From contig JAFIET010000004.1 in the NCBI GenBank assembly GCA_020832405.1, positions 30,866-94,865 of the forward strand: DNA of 64,000 nucleotides, in the 5' to 3' direction. This document shows, one piece after another, positions 25,832 through 35,244 of this stretch. The notes below the pieces were generated by a model, which saw only the letters and a list, made by a program, of their open reading frames with translations, did no database searches and was not told the origin of the DNA. This stretch comes from Balneolales bacterium (GTDB lineage Bacteria > Bacteroidota > Rhodothermia > Balneolales > Cyclonatronaceae). Both the position numbers and the translations under genes were made by a program. Every line of letters starts with the position of its first letter. Positions within the stretch are counted from its first letter, which is position 1.

Positions 25832-27134
25832 ATTTCTCTTTAAAAACCATTGTAATGGGTACACCTTCAAAATCAAAGGTGTCACGGATTTTATTTTCGA
25901 TGTATCTGCGGTAATTAACAGGTAATTCCTTTGGTTTGTTCATGAAAAAAGCAAAAACAGGCGGGTTTTGCTTAACCTGAGTTACATAGTTCATTTTGAG
26001 CTGCTGCCCTCTTACATACGGAAGCGGCATTTCATTTTTAATCCTCTCCAGGAACTGATTCATTTCGGAGGTTGAAATTTTGCGTTTCCGGTTTTCAAGC
26101 ACGCGATCCACAATTGGGAGCACTTCAAAAATACGTTTCCGGTTAAGGGCAGAGATCGAAATAATCGGCACATAACTTAGCATATGAACTTTCTGCCGGA
26201 TGCCTTCAACATAATATTTGAAGGTATTGGTGTCTTTTTCGAGTAAATCCCATTTGTTCACAACCATTACAATTCCCTTGTTGAAGCGTTCGGCTTCGGC
26301 AAGCACGCGCACATCCTGCGCTTCAAGCCCCTGCGTTGCATCAACCATAAGTACAGCTACGTCGCATTCCATAAGGCTGCGCATGGTGCGTACCGTGCTG
26401 TAAAACTCGATATTTTCCTTTACTTTGGTACGCTTGCGTAAGCCAGCCGTATCCATCAGCAGGTATTTCCGGCCTTCATACTCAAATGTACTGTTGATGG
26501 TATCGCGTGTAGTGCCGGCAACGTCAGTAACTATGGAGCGGTCGTGATTAAGCAGTGCGTTTACATAGCTACTTTTGCCGACATTGGGCCGGCCGATTAT
26601 TGCAAGCTTCGGGTAAGGCTCTTCACTGTATGGCTGGGGGTCGGGCAATGAAGAAACGACGGCATCAAGCAGTTCCCCCGTACCAGAACCATTAACCGAC
26701 GATACCGGGAAAAGATGCTCAAAACCGAGACTGTAAAACTCCGCCGTGTTCCACCTGCGCTCTTCATTATCTGCCTTATTTACAACGAGATAAACAGGTT
26801 TTGGCTGTGTCCGCAGAATTTCAGCCATAGCTTCATCGAGATCAGTAATACCGGTTTCAACATCAACAACAAACAGCACAGCATCTGATTCCTCAAGGGC
26901 AATATGCACCTGTTCACGAATAGCGGCAAGAAACACATCATCATCTTGCGGCACATATCCTCCGGTATCAATAACGGTAAAATCGGTATCATTCCAGAAC
27001 GAAGTACCGTAGTGCCGGTCGCGTGTTACACCCGAAAAGTTGTGAACGATGGCTTTGCGCTGGCCAATAAGTCTGTTAAATAGCGTTGATTTGCCTACAT
27101 TAGGTCGGCCAACTATGGATACTACGGGGAGCAT
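25830..27134 (-). CDS. der: Ribosome biogenesis GTPase Der (EngA)
   Basis: A 434-residue double GTPase needed for 50S subunit assembly. Two G domains follow each other: GRPNVGKSTLFNRL with DTGGY and NKAD, then GRPNVGKSSYVNALL with DTAGLRKRTKVKENIEFYS and NKWD, and a C-terminal KH-like domain. The ATG at 27134 (MLPVVSIVGRPNVGK) is the family start; the frame is open to a TTG at 27227 but those 31 residues have no similarity to Der. A TATATTAT box near 27249-27257 is a possible promoter. Confidence 0.95.
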   Translation of the reverse strand: MLPVVSIVGRPNVGKSTLFNRLIGQRKAIVHNFSGVTRDRHYGTSFWNDTDFTVIDTGGYVPQDDDVFLAAIREQVHIALEESDAVLFVVDVETGITDLDEAMAEILRTQPKPVYLVVNKADNEERRWNTAEFYSLGFEHLFPVSSVNGSGTGELLDAVVSSLPDPQPYSEEPYPKLAIIGRPNVGKSSYVNALLNHDRSIVTDVAGTTRDTINSTFEYEGRKYLLMDTAGLRKRTKVKENIEFYSTVRTMRSLMECDVAVLMVDATQGLEAQDVRVLAEAERFNKGIVMVVNKWDLLEKDTNTFKYYVEGIRQKVHMLSYVPIISISALNRKRIFEVLPIVDRVLENRKRKISTSEMNQFLERIKNEMPLPYVRGQQLKMNYVTQVKQNPPVFAFFMNKPKELPVNYRRYIENKIRDTFDFEGVPITMVFKEK

Positions 27135-27332
27135 AATTCTTTTTATTTTTACGCTGATGCGTCTATATTGATGGTCGTATTGACTCACTGTGTTCGGGGG
27201 TAATTTACCCTTTTCGTGTTGAGTCAAAAGGTTTTTGATTCAGCCTGATAATATACGGCTTTCCTGCTTTACATTTCGGACGCATTCTGAATCCCCGCAT
27301 CCGCTTTTTTTCTTCATTATTCTGATTTCCTG

Positions 27333-27614
27333 ATGTTACGCGCATTTTATGAACAGCTCGGGTTTTTCCCGACCCTTGTCTTCAGCATTTTATTTTTCCT
27401 GAGTTTTGTTTTTTGGCTCGCCGGTATAGCCGGGTTGCTTGCAAACAAAGACAGGCGCAAACACACGGAATGGGTTACCTATGCTCTAATCATTTTCATT
27501 CCGGTTTATCCTATTATCTGGCTGATTGCAGATATTTTCCGGCAATATTTCAGAATTACGCGTAAGGCTGCACAGGCACAGTTAGATCGTCAGGCTTCAT
27601 CTCCTGCAGCCTGA
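27333..27614 (+). CDS. Small two-helix membrane protein
   Basis: A 93-residue protein with hydrophobic helices at about 12-37 and 47-68 and a basic amphipathic C-terminus (RITRKAAQAQLDRQ). No recognised family. Its last 25 bases overlap the convergent helicase gene. It is divergent from der, so the promoter must lie in the 200-base gap between them. Confidence 0.65.
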   Translation: MLRAFYEQLGFFPTLVFSILFFLSFVFWLAGIAGLLANKDRRKHTEWVTYALIIFIPVYPIIWLIADIFRQYFRITRKAAQAQLDRQASSPAA

Positions 27615-29650
27615 CCATTGCTTCCCCTCGCCGTTGCAGGAAGTGCCGTTGCTGAAGCTGATGGCAGCGATGCAGCCGGAAGTTCCGATTCATCAACAAG
27701 CAGCCAGGGTTCGAGCAACTGCTCGCCCATGCCCTCCAGAAAGCGGGAGGGTTTCGTGAAAACATCACCGAAACTTCCGTGCTGCAGCACGGGGTAGCTG
27801 ATATAAAGCATATCCTTAGCTCGTGTTACCGCTACATATAAAAGACGTAGCTCCTCGTCGATTTCATCAGGGTCATCAACCGAATACCCGGAAGGAATAA
27901 CCCCGTCAAGACACTGAATCAAAAAAACATGCGACCATTCAAGCCCCTTAGCTGAATGAATCGTTGATAGTACGAGCGGCGCCTCATCTTCTTTACCCGG
28001 CTCGGTTTCCACCGCAGTAGCTTCTATCGGATCGAGTGCCAGCTCTTCCAGCAACTGCGCATAATCGCGGTAGTTTACAGCAATTCCCTCAAATGCCTCG
28101 AGATCTTTGAGCCTCTTGGGATGATCGTCAAATTTTTTCTCACATACGGGCTTATAGTACGCGTGAATCTGTGAGAGGGCTTCAGCCGGAGTAAGCTCAT
28201 TTTGCTTCAGATCAATCAGCAGCTGACTCAACCCCAGTAAGCCCGTCTTAAATTTATCACTCAAAATACCGCTTGAAGCCAGCTCATATGGGTTTCCTGC
28301 CGATTCAAGCCAGTTAAGCAGATCGGCCGCCGTTTTAGGTCCGATTCCGTCAATCAGGGTAAGCACCCGATTCCAGGCAAGGGCATCGGCGGGGTTTATA
28401 ACCACCCTGAGATGTGCAAGAACATCCTTGATATGAGCAGCCTCTGAAAACTTTTGACCGCCATATTTAATGAAAGGAATTTTCCTGCGGTTTAGCTCAA
28501 TTTCAAGGTCAAAAGAATCCCGGCTGTTACGAAAAAGCACTGCGGTTTCGCCCAAACTGATTTCCTGCTCCCTGAGGTTCATAATCATCTGCACGACAAA
28601 CCTGGACTGCTCGCGTGTGTCGGCAGTTTTTACCAGTGCCGGCAAATCGCCGGTTTCGCGCATTGAATATAGTTTCTTTTCATACTTTTCACGGGCCTGC
28701 TCCAGCAGCTTGTTGGCCACCTGCAAAATATTGCCTGTAGAACGGTAGTTTTCTTCCAGGGTGATGCGTTTTGCGCCCTTAAAAAGGTCCGGGAAACGCA
28801 TAATGTTTTTGTGATCTGCGCCTCTGAAACGATAAATACTTTGCGCATCATCTCCCACTACCATAACCCTGCCGTTAGCAGGTGTAAAAAGCCGTACAAG
28901 TTCAGCCTGAATTGCGTTGGTATCCTGATATTCATCTACAAGCACATGCTCATGGCGGCCCCTGACCTGCTCAAGTACAGTTTCATTCTGAAGAAGCTCA
29001 ATGGTGCGAACAAGCAGATCGTCAAAATCCATCACCCTGTGCTGCTCCTTGTACTGCCTGTATGCATCAGCAAGAGTTTCAATACGCTCTATGTGGCCCA
29101 GAAACTGATCGTAACCAGATTCGACTATATCATATAAACTCTGCTGCCGGTTTATCGAAGCACTTATTATGTTTTGCAGCGTGCTTTTTTTGGGAAATCG
29201 GGTTTTGAGTTTATCGAACTTAAACTCAGCCCGGAGCATATGCAGAAGGTCCTGAGCATCAGCCGTATCAATAATGGTGAAATTTTGGGGATAACCTGCC
29301 TGCTCATGATATTGATGCAGCAGCTGACTGCAATAAAAATGGAAAGTACCTCCCCTAACCTTACGGCAGCGCTCATCAAGTACGGATGAAGCACGATCGA
29401 GCATCTCACGGGCGGCTCGGCGCGTGAAGGTGAGCAGTAAAATGCGGTTCGGATCGGCACCTGCTTCAATAAGCCTCGCTACCCTGTAAATGAGGGTTCT
29501 TGTTTTCCCGGTTCCTGCGCCTGCAATTACAAGGCCGGGGCCCTCATCATGCATTACCGCTTCAAGCTGTGCTTCGTTGAGCAAAGAAGCATAGTTAATG
29601 GCGTATTCCGGTTTACTGACAGGTTCTTTCTTTAAGACAAATCGTTTCAT
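27590..29650 (-). CDS. UvrD/PcrA-type ATP-dependent DNA helicase
   Basis: A 686-residue superfamily 1A 3'-5' helicase. Motifs in order: Q-motif LLNEAQLEAVMHDEGP, Walker A AGAGTGKTRT (43-52), motif Ia LLLTFTRRAAREML, Walker B VLVDEYQDTNAIQ, motif III VVGDDAQSIYRFRGAD, motif IV LEENYRSTGNIL, motif V LSTIHSAKGLEW, and motif VI LLYVAVTRAKDMLYISYP. It lacks the long C-terminal part of E. coli UvrD, ending in an Ala/Ser-rich tail that overlaps the convergent gene at 27614. Role: repair or removal of protein from DNA; UvrD and PcrA cannot be told apart here. Confidence 0.9.
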   Translation of the reverse strand: MKRFVLKKEPVSKPEYAINYASLLNEAQLEAVMHDEGPGLVIAGAGTGKTRTLIYRVARLIEAGADPNRILLLTFTRRAAREMLDRASSVLDERCRKVRGGTFHFYCSQLLHQYHEQAGYPQNFTIIDTADAQDLLHMLRAEFKFDKLKTRFPKKSTLQNIISASINRQQSLYDIVESGYDQFLGHIERIETLADAYRQYKEQHRVMDFDDLLVRTIELLQNETVLEQVRGRHEHVLVDEYQDTNAIQAELVRLFTPANGRVMVVGDDAQSIYRFRGADHKNIMRFPDLFKGAKRITLEENYRSTGNILQVANKLLEQAREKYEKKLYSMRETGDLPALVKTADTREQSRFVVQMIMNLREQEISLGETAVLFRNSRDSFDLEIELNRRKIPFIKYGGQKFSEAAHIKDVLAHLRVVINPADALAWNRVLTLIDGIGPKTAADLLNWLESAGNPYELASSGILSDKFKTGLLGLSQLLIDLKQNELTPAEALSQIHAYYKPVCEKKFDDHPKRLKDLEAFEGIAVNYRDYAQLLEELALDPIEATAVETEPGKEDEAPLVLSTIHSAKGLEWSHVFLIQCLDGVIPSGYSVDDPDEIDEELRLLYVAVTRAKDMLYISYPVLQHGSFGDVFTKPSRFLEGMGEQLLEPWLLVDESELPAASLPSASATALPATARGSNGQAAGDEA

Positions 29651-29774
29651 GCGCTAAAAATACTAATAAAGGAACATATGTAATAAATATATGTGTGTTT
29701 TTTATCAGTAGCTTTTGGGTGCCTTTGCGAACCCGCCTGTAATTGTTCCCGGCTACAATTTGCGGGCAAAAAAA

Positions 29775-29803
29775 AATCCTTTGCAGAAAAACTGCAAAGG
29801 ATT
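29775..29803 (-). terminator. Terminator of the tRNA-Asn gene
   Basis: AATCCTTTGCAG (29775-29786) and CTGCAAAGGATT (29792-29803), perfect 12-bp stem with AAAAA loop. T-tails are present on both strands; on the reverse strand it is 9 bases beyond the tRNA 3' end. Confidence 0.85.
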
Positions 29804-29811
29804 TTTTGAAG

Positions 29812-29883
29812 CTCCCCGGGCTGGATTCGAACCAGCGACCGATCGGTTAACAGCCGATTGCTCTGCCACTGAGCTACCGAGGA
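29812..29883 (-). tRNA. tRNA-Asn (anticodon GTT)
   Basis: The reverse strand folds into a complete cloverleaf of 72 bases: acceptor TCCTCGG pairs with CCGGGGA (one G-T wobble), D stem GCTC/GAGC, anticodon stem ATCGG/CCGAT around the loop CTGTTAA (anticodon GTT), and T stem GCTGG/CCAGC with loop TTCGAAT. The discriminator is G and CCA is not encoded. A GTT anticodon is a queuosine-target tRNA type. Confidence 0.96.
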
Positions 29884-29901
29884 ATGTTTTGTTGACAGAC
29901 C

Positions 29902-29933
29902 CAAATATACAACCACTACAAAGCCCTTGTCAA
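29902..29933 (-). promoter_or_regulatory. Promoter of tRNA-Asn
   Basis: On the reverse strand TTGACA (29933-29928) and TATATT (about 29909-29904) are 18 bases apart, a near-consensus sigma-70 pair; the -10 continues as TATATTTG, which also fits the Bacteroidota TAnnTTTG box. It lies about 20 bases upstream of the mature tRNA 5' end. Confidence 0.75.
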
Positions 29934-30136
29934 GAACTTTCTTAATTCTAACCAGACTTTTTTGAACCCGGCTTCCTACCATAAAATAACCAGAGGAATA
30001 TCCTGATATTTTAACCTCACCCAATAAATTGAATATGATTATTATAATTTATTCAGTATATTTATACCAGTTAATCACACTTCCAAACACCTATTGGCTG
30101 TCCTGAACCTGAACTAAGCCGCAATGAGGTAACATC

Positions 30137-30814
30137 ATGTCACTGAACCCTTTAAACAGAAAACCTGAAGCGAACATTAACCACGGTTATTTTGTGCGCA
30201 TACAGGCAGGTCTTGTAATTAGCATGCTGCTGTTCATAGTGATATTTAAACTTAATATCAGTTTTGAGCAAAGTATGGATTTTGAAGTAACAGAGCGTCA
30301 AATCATCGAAATAGAAGAAATCGTGCAAACCGAAATCGTGCAGGCACCACCTCCGCCACCCCGGCCACCCGCACCGATTTCCGTTCCTGATGATATTATT
30401 ATGGACGACAACCTGATAGATTTTGATGCTTTTCTGGATTTCGACGACGCCCTGGCAGCACAGCCAGCGCCACCTCCGCCGCCACAAGCTGAAGAGGATG
30501 AAAACGAAATATTTGTAATTGTTGAGCAAATGCCGGAACTCATCGGTGGAATGGCCGAACTTCAACGCCAAATCGTGTACCCTGAAATAGCAAGAAGAGC
30601 AGGGATACAGGGGCGCGTAGTTGTACAGTTTATTATTGATGAGCAGGGCTATGTAAGAAGCCCGGTAGTGGTACGCTCAGCAGGTGGCGGGCTTGATGAA
30701 GCAGCCATCGATGCTGTACAAAAAATACGGTTTACTCCGGGTATGCAGCGCGGCCGGCCCGTACGTGTACAATACACTTTACCAGTTCAGTTCAGGCTAA
30801 CACAAGCCGATTAA
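30137..30814 (+). CDS. Energy transducer TonB-like protein
   Basis: A 225-residue inner-membrane protein that passes proton-motive force to outer-membrane receptors. A short basic N-terminus precedes a single membrane helix (about 23-43), an acidic and proline-rich periplasmic linker (APPPPPRPPAP and APPPPPQ), and the TonB C-terminal domain (about 130-225: YPEIARRAGIQGRVVVQFII, DEAAIDAVQKIRFTPGMQRG). No ExbB/ExbD gene lies beside it. A GAGGT before the ATG is one of the few SD-like sites here. Two terminator hairpins follow. Confidence 0.92.
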   Translation: MSLNPLNRKPEANINHGYFVRIQAGLVISMLLFIVIFKLNISFEQSMDFEVTERQIIEIEEIVQTEIVQAPPPPPRPPAPISVPDDIIMDDNLIDFDAFLDFDDALAAQPAPPPPPQAEEDENEIFVIVEQMPELIGGMAELQRQIVYPEIARRAGIQGRVVVQFIIDEQGYVRSPVVVRSAGGGLDEAAIDAVQKIRFTPGMQRGRPVRVQYTLPVQFRLTQAD

Positions 30815-30820
30815 CACATC

Positions 30821-30857
30821 AACGGTTCGGCCCTGAACAGGCCGGACCGTTCTTTTT
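30821..30857 (+). terminator. Terminator of the TonB-like gene
   Basis: AACGGTTCGGCC (30821-30832) pairs with GGCCGGACCGTT (30840-30851) with one mismatch and is followed by CTTTTTT. Confidence 0.8.
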
Positions 30858-30881
30858 TGAAACTGAGCTCATTTTTTAAAC

Positions 30882-30915
30882 ACTGCCCTGACAGCTCTGT
30901 CGGGCAGTTTTTTTT
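30882..30915 (+). terminator. Second hairpin between the TonB-like gene and truA
   Basis: ACTGCCC-T-GACA pairs with TGTC-GGGCAGT (one bulged T) and is followed by eight T bases. It is a strong plus-strand terminator, possibly also protecting against read-through into truA. Confidence 0.75.
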
Positions 30916-30961
30916 AAGCTTTTCCCATCTATTATTGACGGTTTATTAAGCTCACAGAAAA

Positions 30962-31753
30962 TTAGCTTTTTGCTGCATGCTGCTGCTGTCCCGGAAGCTT
31001 CCATCGCCCGTCATAACCCACTTCATGAAGCACCAGCCCCTTGGCAGGAGCGGTCGCTCCGGCTTTATTCCGGTCCGGGTTTTTAAACAATTCCAGAAAT
31101 GCTTCGGGTGAAATCCTGCCCTTCCCTACACTCACAAGTGTACCCATAATTGAACGCACAAGATTCCTGAGAAAGCGGTTCGCGCTAATTACATAGCAAA
31201 ACCTGCCATCTGCATCAGGCGGAAGAAACCGTGATTCAAAAAACCAGCACCGGTGATGCGGCAGCTGCGGATCAAAGGGGGTGAACGACAGGCAGTTTAG
31301 GTCGCCGTGTATATAGGATGCTGCTTCATGCATTGCAGCAGCATTCAGCGGGGCCGCAAAAAAAGCTGTTGTATCTGAATGAAGCGGCTGATGACTTTCG
31401 GAAAAATAATAATGATAGGTGCGGTAATGGGCATCGAATCGTGCATGGAAATGTTCCGGTACCGCACGTATTTCTTTCACATAAATATCGTTGGGCAGAA
31501 GCCCGTTAAGGCTGCGCCTGAGTCGTTTAAGCTGATCTTCAGTAATGATTTGGCCGTAATCAAAATGTGCAACCTGCCCCCTCGCATGTACCCCTGCATC
31601 CGTACGACCGGATCCGTAAACCGAAACATGGGTGCGAAGGGCTAAACTCAGGGCTTTTTCAGTTTCCGACTGTATAGTAGGATCTGAAGGCTGTATCTGC
31701 CAGCCGGAGTATTGAGTGCCGTTGTAGGCCATTTTCAGAGAATATCTGGGCAC
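30962..31753 (-). CDS. truA: tRNA pseudouridine synthase A
   Basis: A 263-residue enzyme that makes pseudouridine at tRNA positions 38-40. The catalytic aspartate is Asp52 in the motif GSGRTDAGVHARGQVAHF; YSLKMAYNGTQYSGWQ opens the domain and NRFLRNLVRSIMGTLVSVG is the conserved C-terminal helix. The start codon is GTG at 31753, and the first ATG is six codons inside the core, so GTG is preferred. The C-terminus has a short extension ending QQQHAAKS. Confidence 0.94.
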   Translation of the reverse strand: MPRYSLKMAYNGTQYSGWQIQPSDPTIQSETEKALSLALRTHVSVYGSGRTDAGVHARGQVAHFDYGQIITEDQLKRLRRSLNGLLPNDIYVKEIRAVPEHFHARFDAHYRTYHYYFSESHQPLHSDTTAFFAAPLNAAAMHEAASYIHGDLNCLSFTPFDPQLPHHRCWFFESRFLPPDADGRFCYVISANRFLRNLVRSIMGTLVSVGKGRISPEAFLELFKNPDRNKAGATAPAKGLVLHEVGYDGRWKLPGQQQHAAKS

Positions 31754-31825
31754 TTGCTGTTTAGGTTAATAAAGACCTGTTAATATTTCACCATACGAAT
31801 ACGAATCCCCAAGTTCACGCTGTTG

Positions 31826-32614
31826 TCAGAACCGTAGCAAAAGTCGCGCTTCATAACCACTGCCATTTCCTGATTCAGGCAGGCTAATTCCAATTTCCAT
31901 ATTTCCCATAATACTGCTCTGATTGCGGGCAGTAATAAATGCATGTACACCACTCACTACCCGGTTAACAACCATAAGTGTAACTACTGCAGGAATCTGC
32001 CGCTCAGCACGATCTTTGCGATCTCTAAGCCTCAGGAACTCACCCCTGCTTTCCTCTGTCTGCCATTGCCAGCGGTTAGCGGGCACATCGTCAATTAGCC
32101 TGTCCCAGTTTCGGCTGCGCAGCTGTGCCTCATTGTAGCTTGCGAGGGAATTAGAAGAAGCAACCGCAAGTTCAACATTACGCGGTACCGACCTGAGATC
32201 AATACCGGCATAACTGCGTGCATGGGCATAAATATTATTTTGCAGGATTGAAGCATTGCTGCTTAGATACATCAAACTTCCGATTAACAATAGATCGGCC
32301 CCAAGGTGATACTGCCCCCGTCTCCAATCGGAAGAATCTGCATAGTACTGCCCCCAGCCGGGCAGCACAAACGAGCGGAGCATTGCTCTGCCGGGATTGG
32401 GCTGCGCCTTCACAACCGGAAAAAGCCGGGCATCTGATTCCGTGAGTATCTGCTGATTTGCGTGCGGTGTATTAAAAAGCATTGCTTCTGTAAACTGCGC
32501 CTGAGATGCAGCAGGAAGAATTAGCAGCAAACCAAAAAGAAAAATCAGGCCTGCCGCAGCAAACCTGATTTTCCGGAATTTGTTATCGTTCAAACTTATT
32601 TTAAGACCCTGCAT
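31826..32614 (-). CDS. DUF5683-domain protein
   Basis: A 262-residue envelope protein. A basic N-terminus and hydrophobic helix (about 18-40, ending AASQAQ) look like a signal peptide. The segment MLRSFVLPGWGQYYA followed by WRRGQYHLGADLLLIGSLMYL is the hallmark of DUF5683 proteins, which are small membrane-associated proteins of unknown function in Bacteroidota. A long charged middle (REFLRLRDRKDRAERQ) leads to another helix. It starts 8 bases after ccmF in the same operon direction, so it may be cotranscribed with the cytochrome c genes. Confidence 0.75.
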   Translation of the reverse strand: MQGLKISLNDNKFRKIRFAAAGLIFLFGLLLILPAASQAQFTEAMLFNTPHANQQILTESDARLFPVVKAQPNPGRAMLRSFVLPGWGQYYADSSDWRRGQYHLGADLLLIGSLMYLSSNASILQNNIYAHARSYAGIDLRSVPRNVELAVASSNSLASYNEAQLRSRNWDRLIDDVPANRWQWQTEESRGEFLRLRDRKDRAERQIPAVVTLMVVNRVVSGVHAFITARNQSSIMGNMEIGISLPESGNGSGYEARLLLRF

Positions 32615-32621
32615 AGCGGGA

Positions 32622-35189
32622 TTATGAATTTTGGTTTTCAGCCTTATCAGCTATCTCTTGCTCATCTTTGTAATGCCGGGCACGCTTGTAAGCCTTGCGC
32701 TCGTCGCCCCAGCGGCGATAGATTGCAATTGAGAAACCAAACATAAGCAAAAATGTTCCAAGCCAAACTACAGATACCAAAGGCTTCCGCTCTATAGCCA
32801 CGATAATCCATTCATCTTCAACCTGCTCTTCAATTCCAATAAGGCGGAAGTGCGCTTCATCAGTTCTGGTGTCTATGGTTTCGAACATCACGTCAAAACC
32901 GAAACTTTCTATGCTTAGAGGAGGGCTGTAAATGGTATTCACTCCATCCTCAAACAAAATTGCATACACAGGTTCGTGAACTTCAGCATGCCGGGTTTGC
33001 AGGTTGATGATTTCAATTCTTGCCCGTACACCTACTACAGCATTTTCGGGCAGCTCAGATTCGGTCATATTAATAAACCGGTCAAATCGGATGTTGTACT
33101 GACCAAGCTGCCGGGTTGATCCGGGACGAAGACGCACCAGGTTGTTAATTTCGCTGTTGCGAAGCGACTCTTCATACCCGTTCATCAGAATATCAGCCAC
33201 AGCCTGAAATGTAGTTTGATTTTCAATCCGGTTGTTCTCTTTTTCAACCAAAGATGAGCCTGATACATAAACATAAATATCGCGAAGCCATCCCATACGT
33301 ACCTCAGGATCAACAGTCCAACTCATGTTGCCTGCGGAAGAGTTGGCGATCATAGGATAAACCACCGGATGAACAGCAAAAGTACGGCCGGTACGCAGAT
33401 CCTCGAACTCGATCCGGTACTGCTGTTCTCCGGGTCGGTTCTCATGCGTGATTGTTGCATTCGTGAAAGTGACGTTGTAGCGGTCGTTAATGCGCTTGGG
33501 AACGTTCATGTCAAGCTTCATCACATCCATAGTCTGATACACGCGGAAACCATCTTCGTCAAAGATTTCTCCTCTCTCTACGGCAGCATTATAATTGATG
33601 GTTGACCGGTCAAGAAGCGGCGTATCATAAGCAGCACCTAAAAAACCGATTAAGAGTACCCCAAAGCCGATGTGTGTTACTGAACCGCCAATCATCTTTG
33701 GAGTGAGTTTAATGAGCCTTGCCATTACCATTCCGTTACCAATAATGGTAAACACGGCAGCGAACAGATAAACCATATAAATGATATTGATCACACCAGA
33801 AACCACAATAAGTGCAACCGTTATTATTGAAGCCGAAATGGTTGGGGTAATGAGCACGCCCGCAAATGTTTCGGTGTCTTTGTACTTATTCCACCACAAA
33901 TACTGTGTAAGTACCGTAAGAAATGCAATAGCTATCGCAAAAGGAAGGGTCCAGTCGTTATAAAACTGAGGTTGGGGAGGCGTAGGGTTTGCAACGAATA
34001 ATCGGCCGATAATTGGAGCACTTGTGCCGAGTATGATCACCAGGGAAACCAGCAACAACGTCATAGCACCCGAGAACATGAAAAACTCCCTTGAAAACAT
34101 CGGCGTTTCATTTTCCGGGCTTGGCAGCTCACGCATGCGTAATAAATAAAGCAGCAAACCGCTTAAAGATACTGCCATGATAAACAGAAGCAGCTGATTG
34201 TACAGACCCAAATCAACGAAGCTGTGTACAGAAGAATCACCAAGAACACCTGAACGGGTCAGGAAGGTCTGATACACAATAGTAACGTAGGCAAGTATGG
34301 CGAAAATAATAGACGCTTTGTGCGCGATTTTACTTCGCTTCTGAATCAGCATGGTGTGAATACCAGCCGTCCCTAAAATCCATGGTACCAGCGATGCATT
34401 TTCTACAGGATCCCAGGCCCAGTAACCGCCAAAGGAGAGCGTTTCATAAGCCCAGTAACCGCCAAGAAAAATTGCAACAAGGAGGCAAAGGTTTGCACCA
34501 AGGGTCCAGGGGAGGGCAGGGTAAATCCACTCATGGTATTTCCGCTTCCATAACGAGGCAAGAGCGTAAGCAAAGGGAATTGCCATCATTGCAAATCCCA
34601 GAAATATGATGGGCGGATGAATGATAATCCAGGGGCTTCTGAGAAGATCGTTCAGTCCGCTACCCTCAGCAGGTATGAAAGAAGGATTATTGATAAAAAC
34701 CGGCAGATGTGCAAATTCTGCAGAGGTAAGGCGGAAGGGCGATGCACCGATGTGAACTCCGAATACCGTAACTCCAATTATCATTGAAATCAGAAAAACG
34801 TGAGTCATTGTCATAAAAAACATCACCGGAGCACGGTAAGTATCGCTAGTCCAGCGAATCAGACCCATTCCAACCAGAAACGAACAGAGGATCCAAAGCA
34901 TAAAGCTTCCCTCCTGCCCGCTGTAAAAGGCCGCCCAGAGATAAACATTACTCAGATCTGAACTTGTGTAGTTATACACATAAAAGTACTGAAACTGATT
35001 GGTCAGCAGCAGATATACCAAAAGTGCTGAACCCAAAAACATCATGGCTCCGTGAAAGCCGAAAAGCAGATGAGCCGTGCGCTCAAATGATTTGTTCTCT
35101 TTCTGAGCAGCAAGAAAATAAAAAACAAAGGCCCCTAACGAGGCCAGAAAAGCGATGATAACGGAAAAAGATCCGATAGTTCCAATCAT
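32622..35189 (-). CDS. ccmF: Cytochrome c heme lyase CcmF
   Basis: An 855-residue polytopic membrane protein that attaches heme to apocytochrome c on the outer face of the inner membrane. About a dozen or more hydrophobic helices; the tryptophan-rich heme-handling motif WAWDPVENASLVPWI is present, with HPPIIFLGFAMMAIPFAYAL and the SVHSF segment holding conserved histidines. A large extracytoplasmic domain (about 520-820) precedes the last helix, and the charged C-terminus is cytoplasmic. It is longer than the E. coli protein. The operon order is ccmC, ccmD, ccmE, ccmF. Confidence 0.92.
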   Translation of the reverse strand: MIGTIGSFSVIIAFLASLGAFVFYFLAAQKENKSFERTAHLLFGFHGAMMFLGSALLVYLLLTNQFQYFYVYNYTSSDLSNVYLWAAFYSGQEGSFMLWILCSFLVGMGLIRWTSDTYRAPVMFFMTMTHVFLISMIIGVTVFGVHIGASPFRLTSAEFAHLPVFINNPSFIPAEGSGLNDLLRSPWIIIHPPIIFLGFAMMAIPFAYALASLWKRKYHEWIYPALPWTLGANLCLLVAIFLGGYWAYETLSFGGYWAWDPVENASLVPWILGTAGIHTMLIQKRSKIAHKASIIFAILAYVTIVYQTFLTRSGVLGDSSVHSFVDLGLYNQLLLFIMAVSLSGLLLYLLRMRELPSPENETPMFSREFFMFSGAMTLLLVSLVIILGTSAPIIGRLFVANPTPPQPQFYNDWTLPFAIAIAFLTVLTQYLWWNKYKDTETFAGVLITPTISASIITVALIVVSGVINIIYMVYLFAAVFTIIGNGMVMARLIKLTPKMIGGSVTHIGFGVLLIGFLGAAYDTPLLDRSTINYNAAVERGEIFDEDGFRVYQTMDVMKLDMNVPKRINDRYNVTFTNATITHENRPGEQQYRIEFEDLRTGRTFAVHPVVYPMIANSSAGNMSWTVDPEVRMGWLRDIYVYVSGSSLVEKENNRIENQTTFQAVADILMNGYEESLRNSEINNLVRLRPGSTRQLGQYNIRFDRFINMTESELPENAVVGVRARIEIINLQTRHAEVHEPVYAILFEDGVNTIYSPPLSIESFGFDVMFETIDTRTDEAHFRLIGIEEQVEDEWIIVAIERKPLVSVVWLGTFLLMFGFSIAIYRRWGDERKAYKRARHYKDEQEIADKAENQNS

Positions 35190-35244
35190 GGTTTACAGCT
35201 AAAAGTATGAATGATAAACAGTTCAGGCATAAGGCAGGAGCGGG

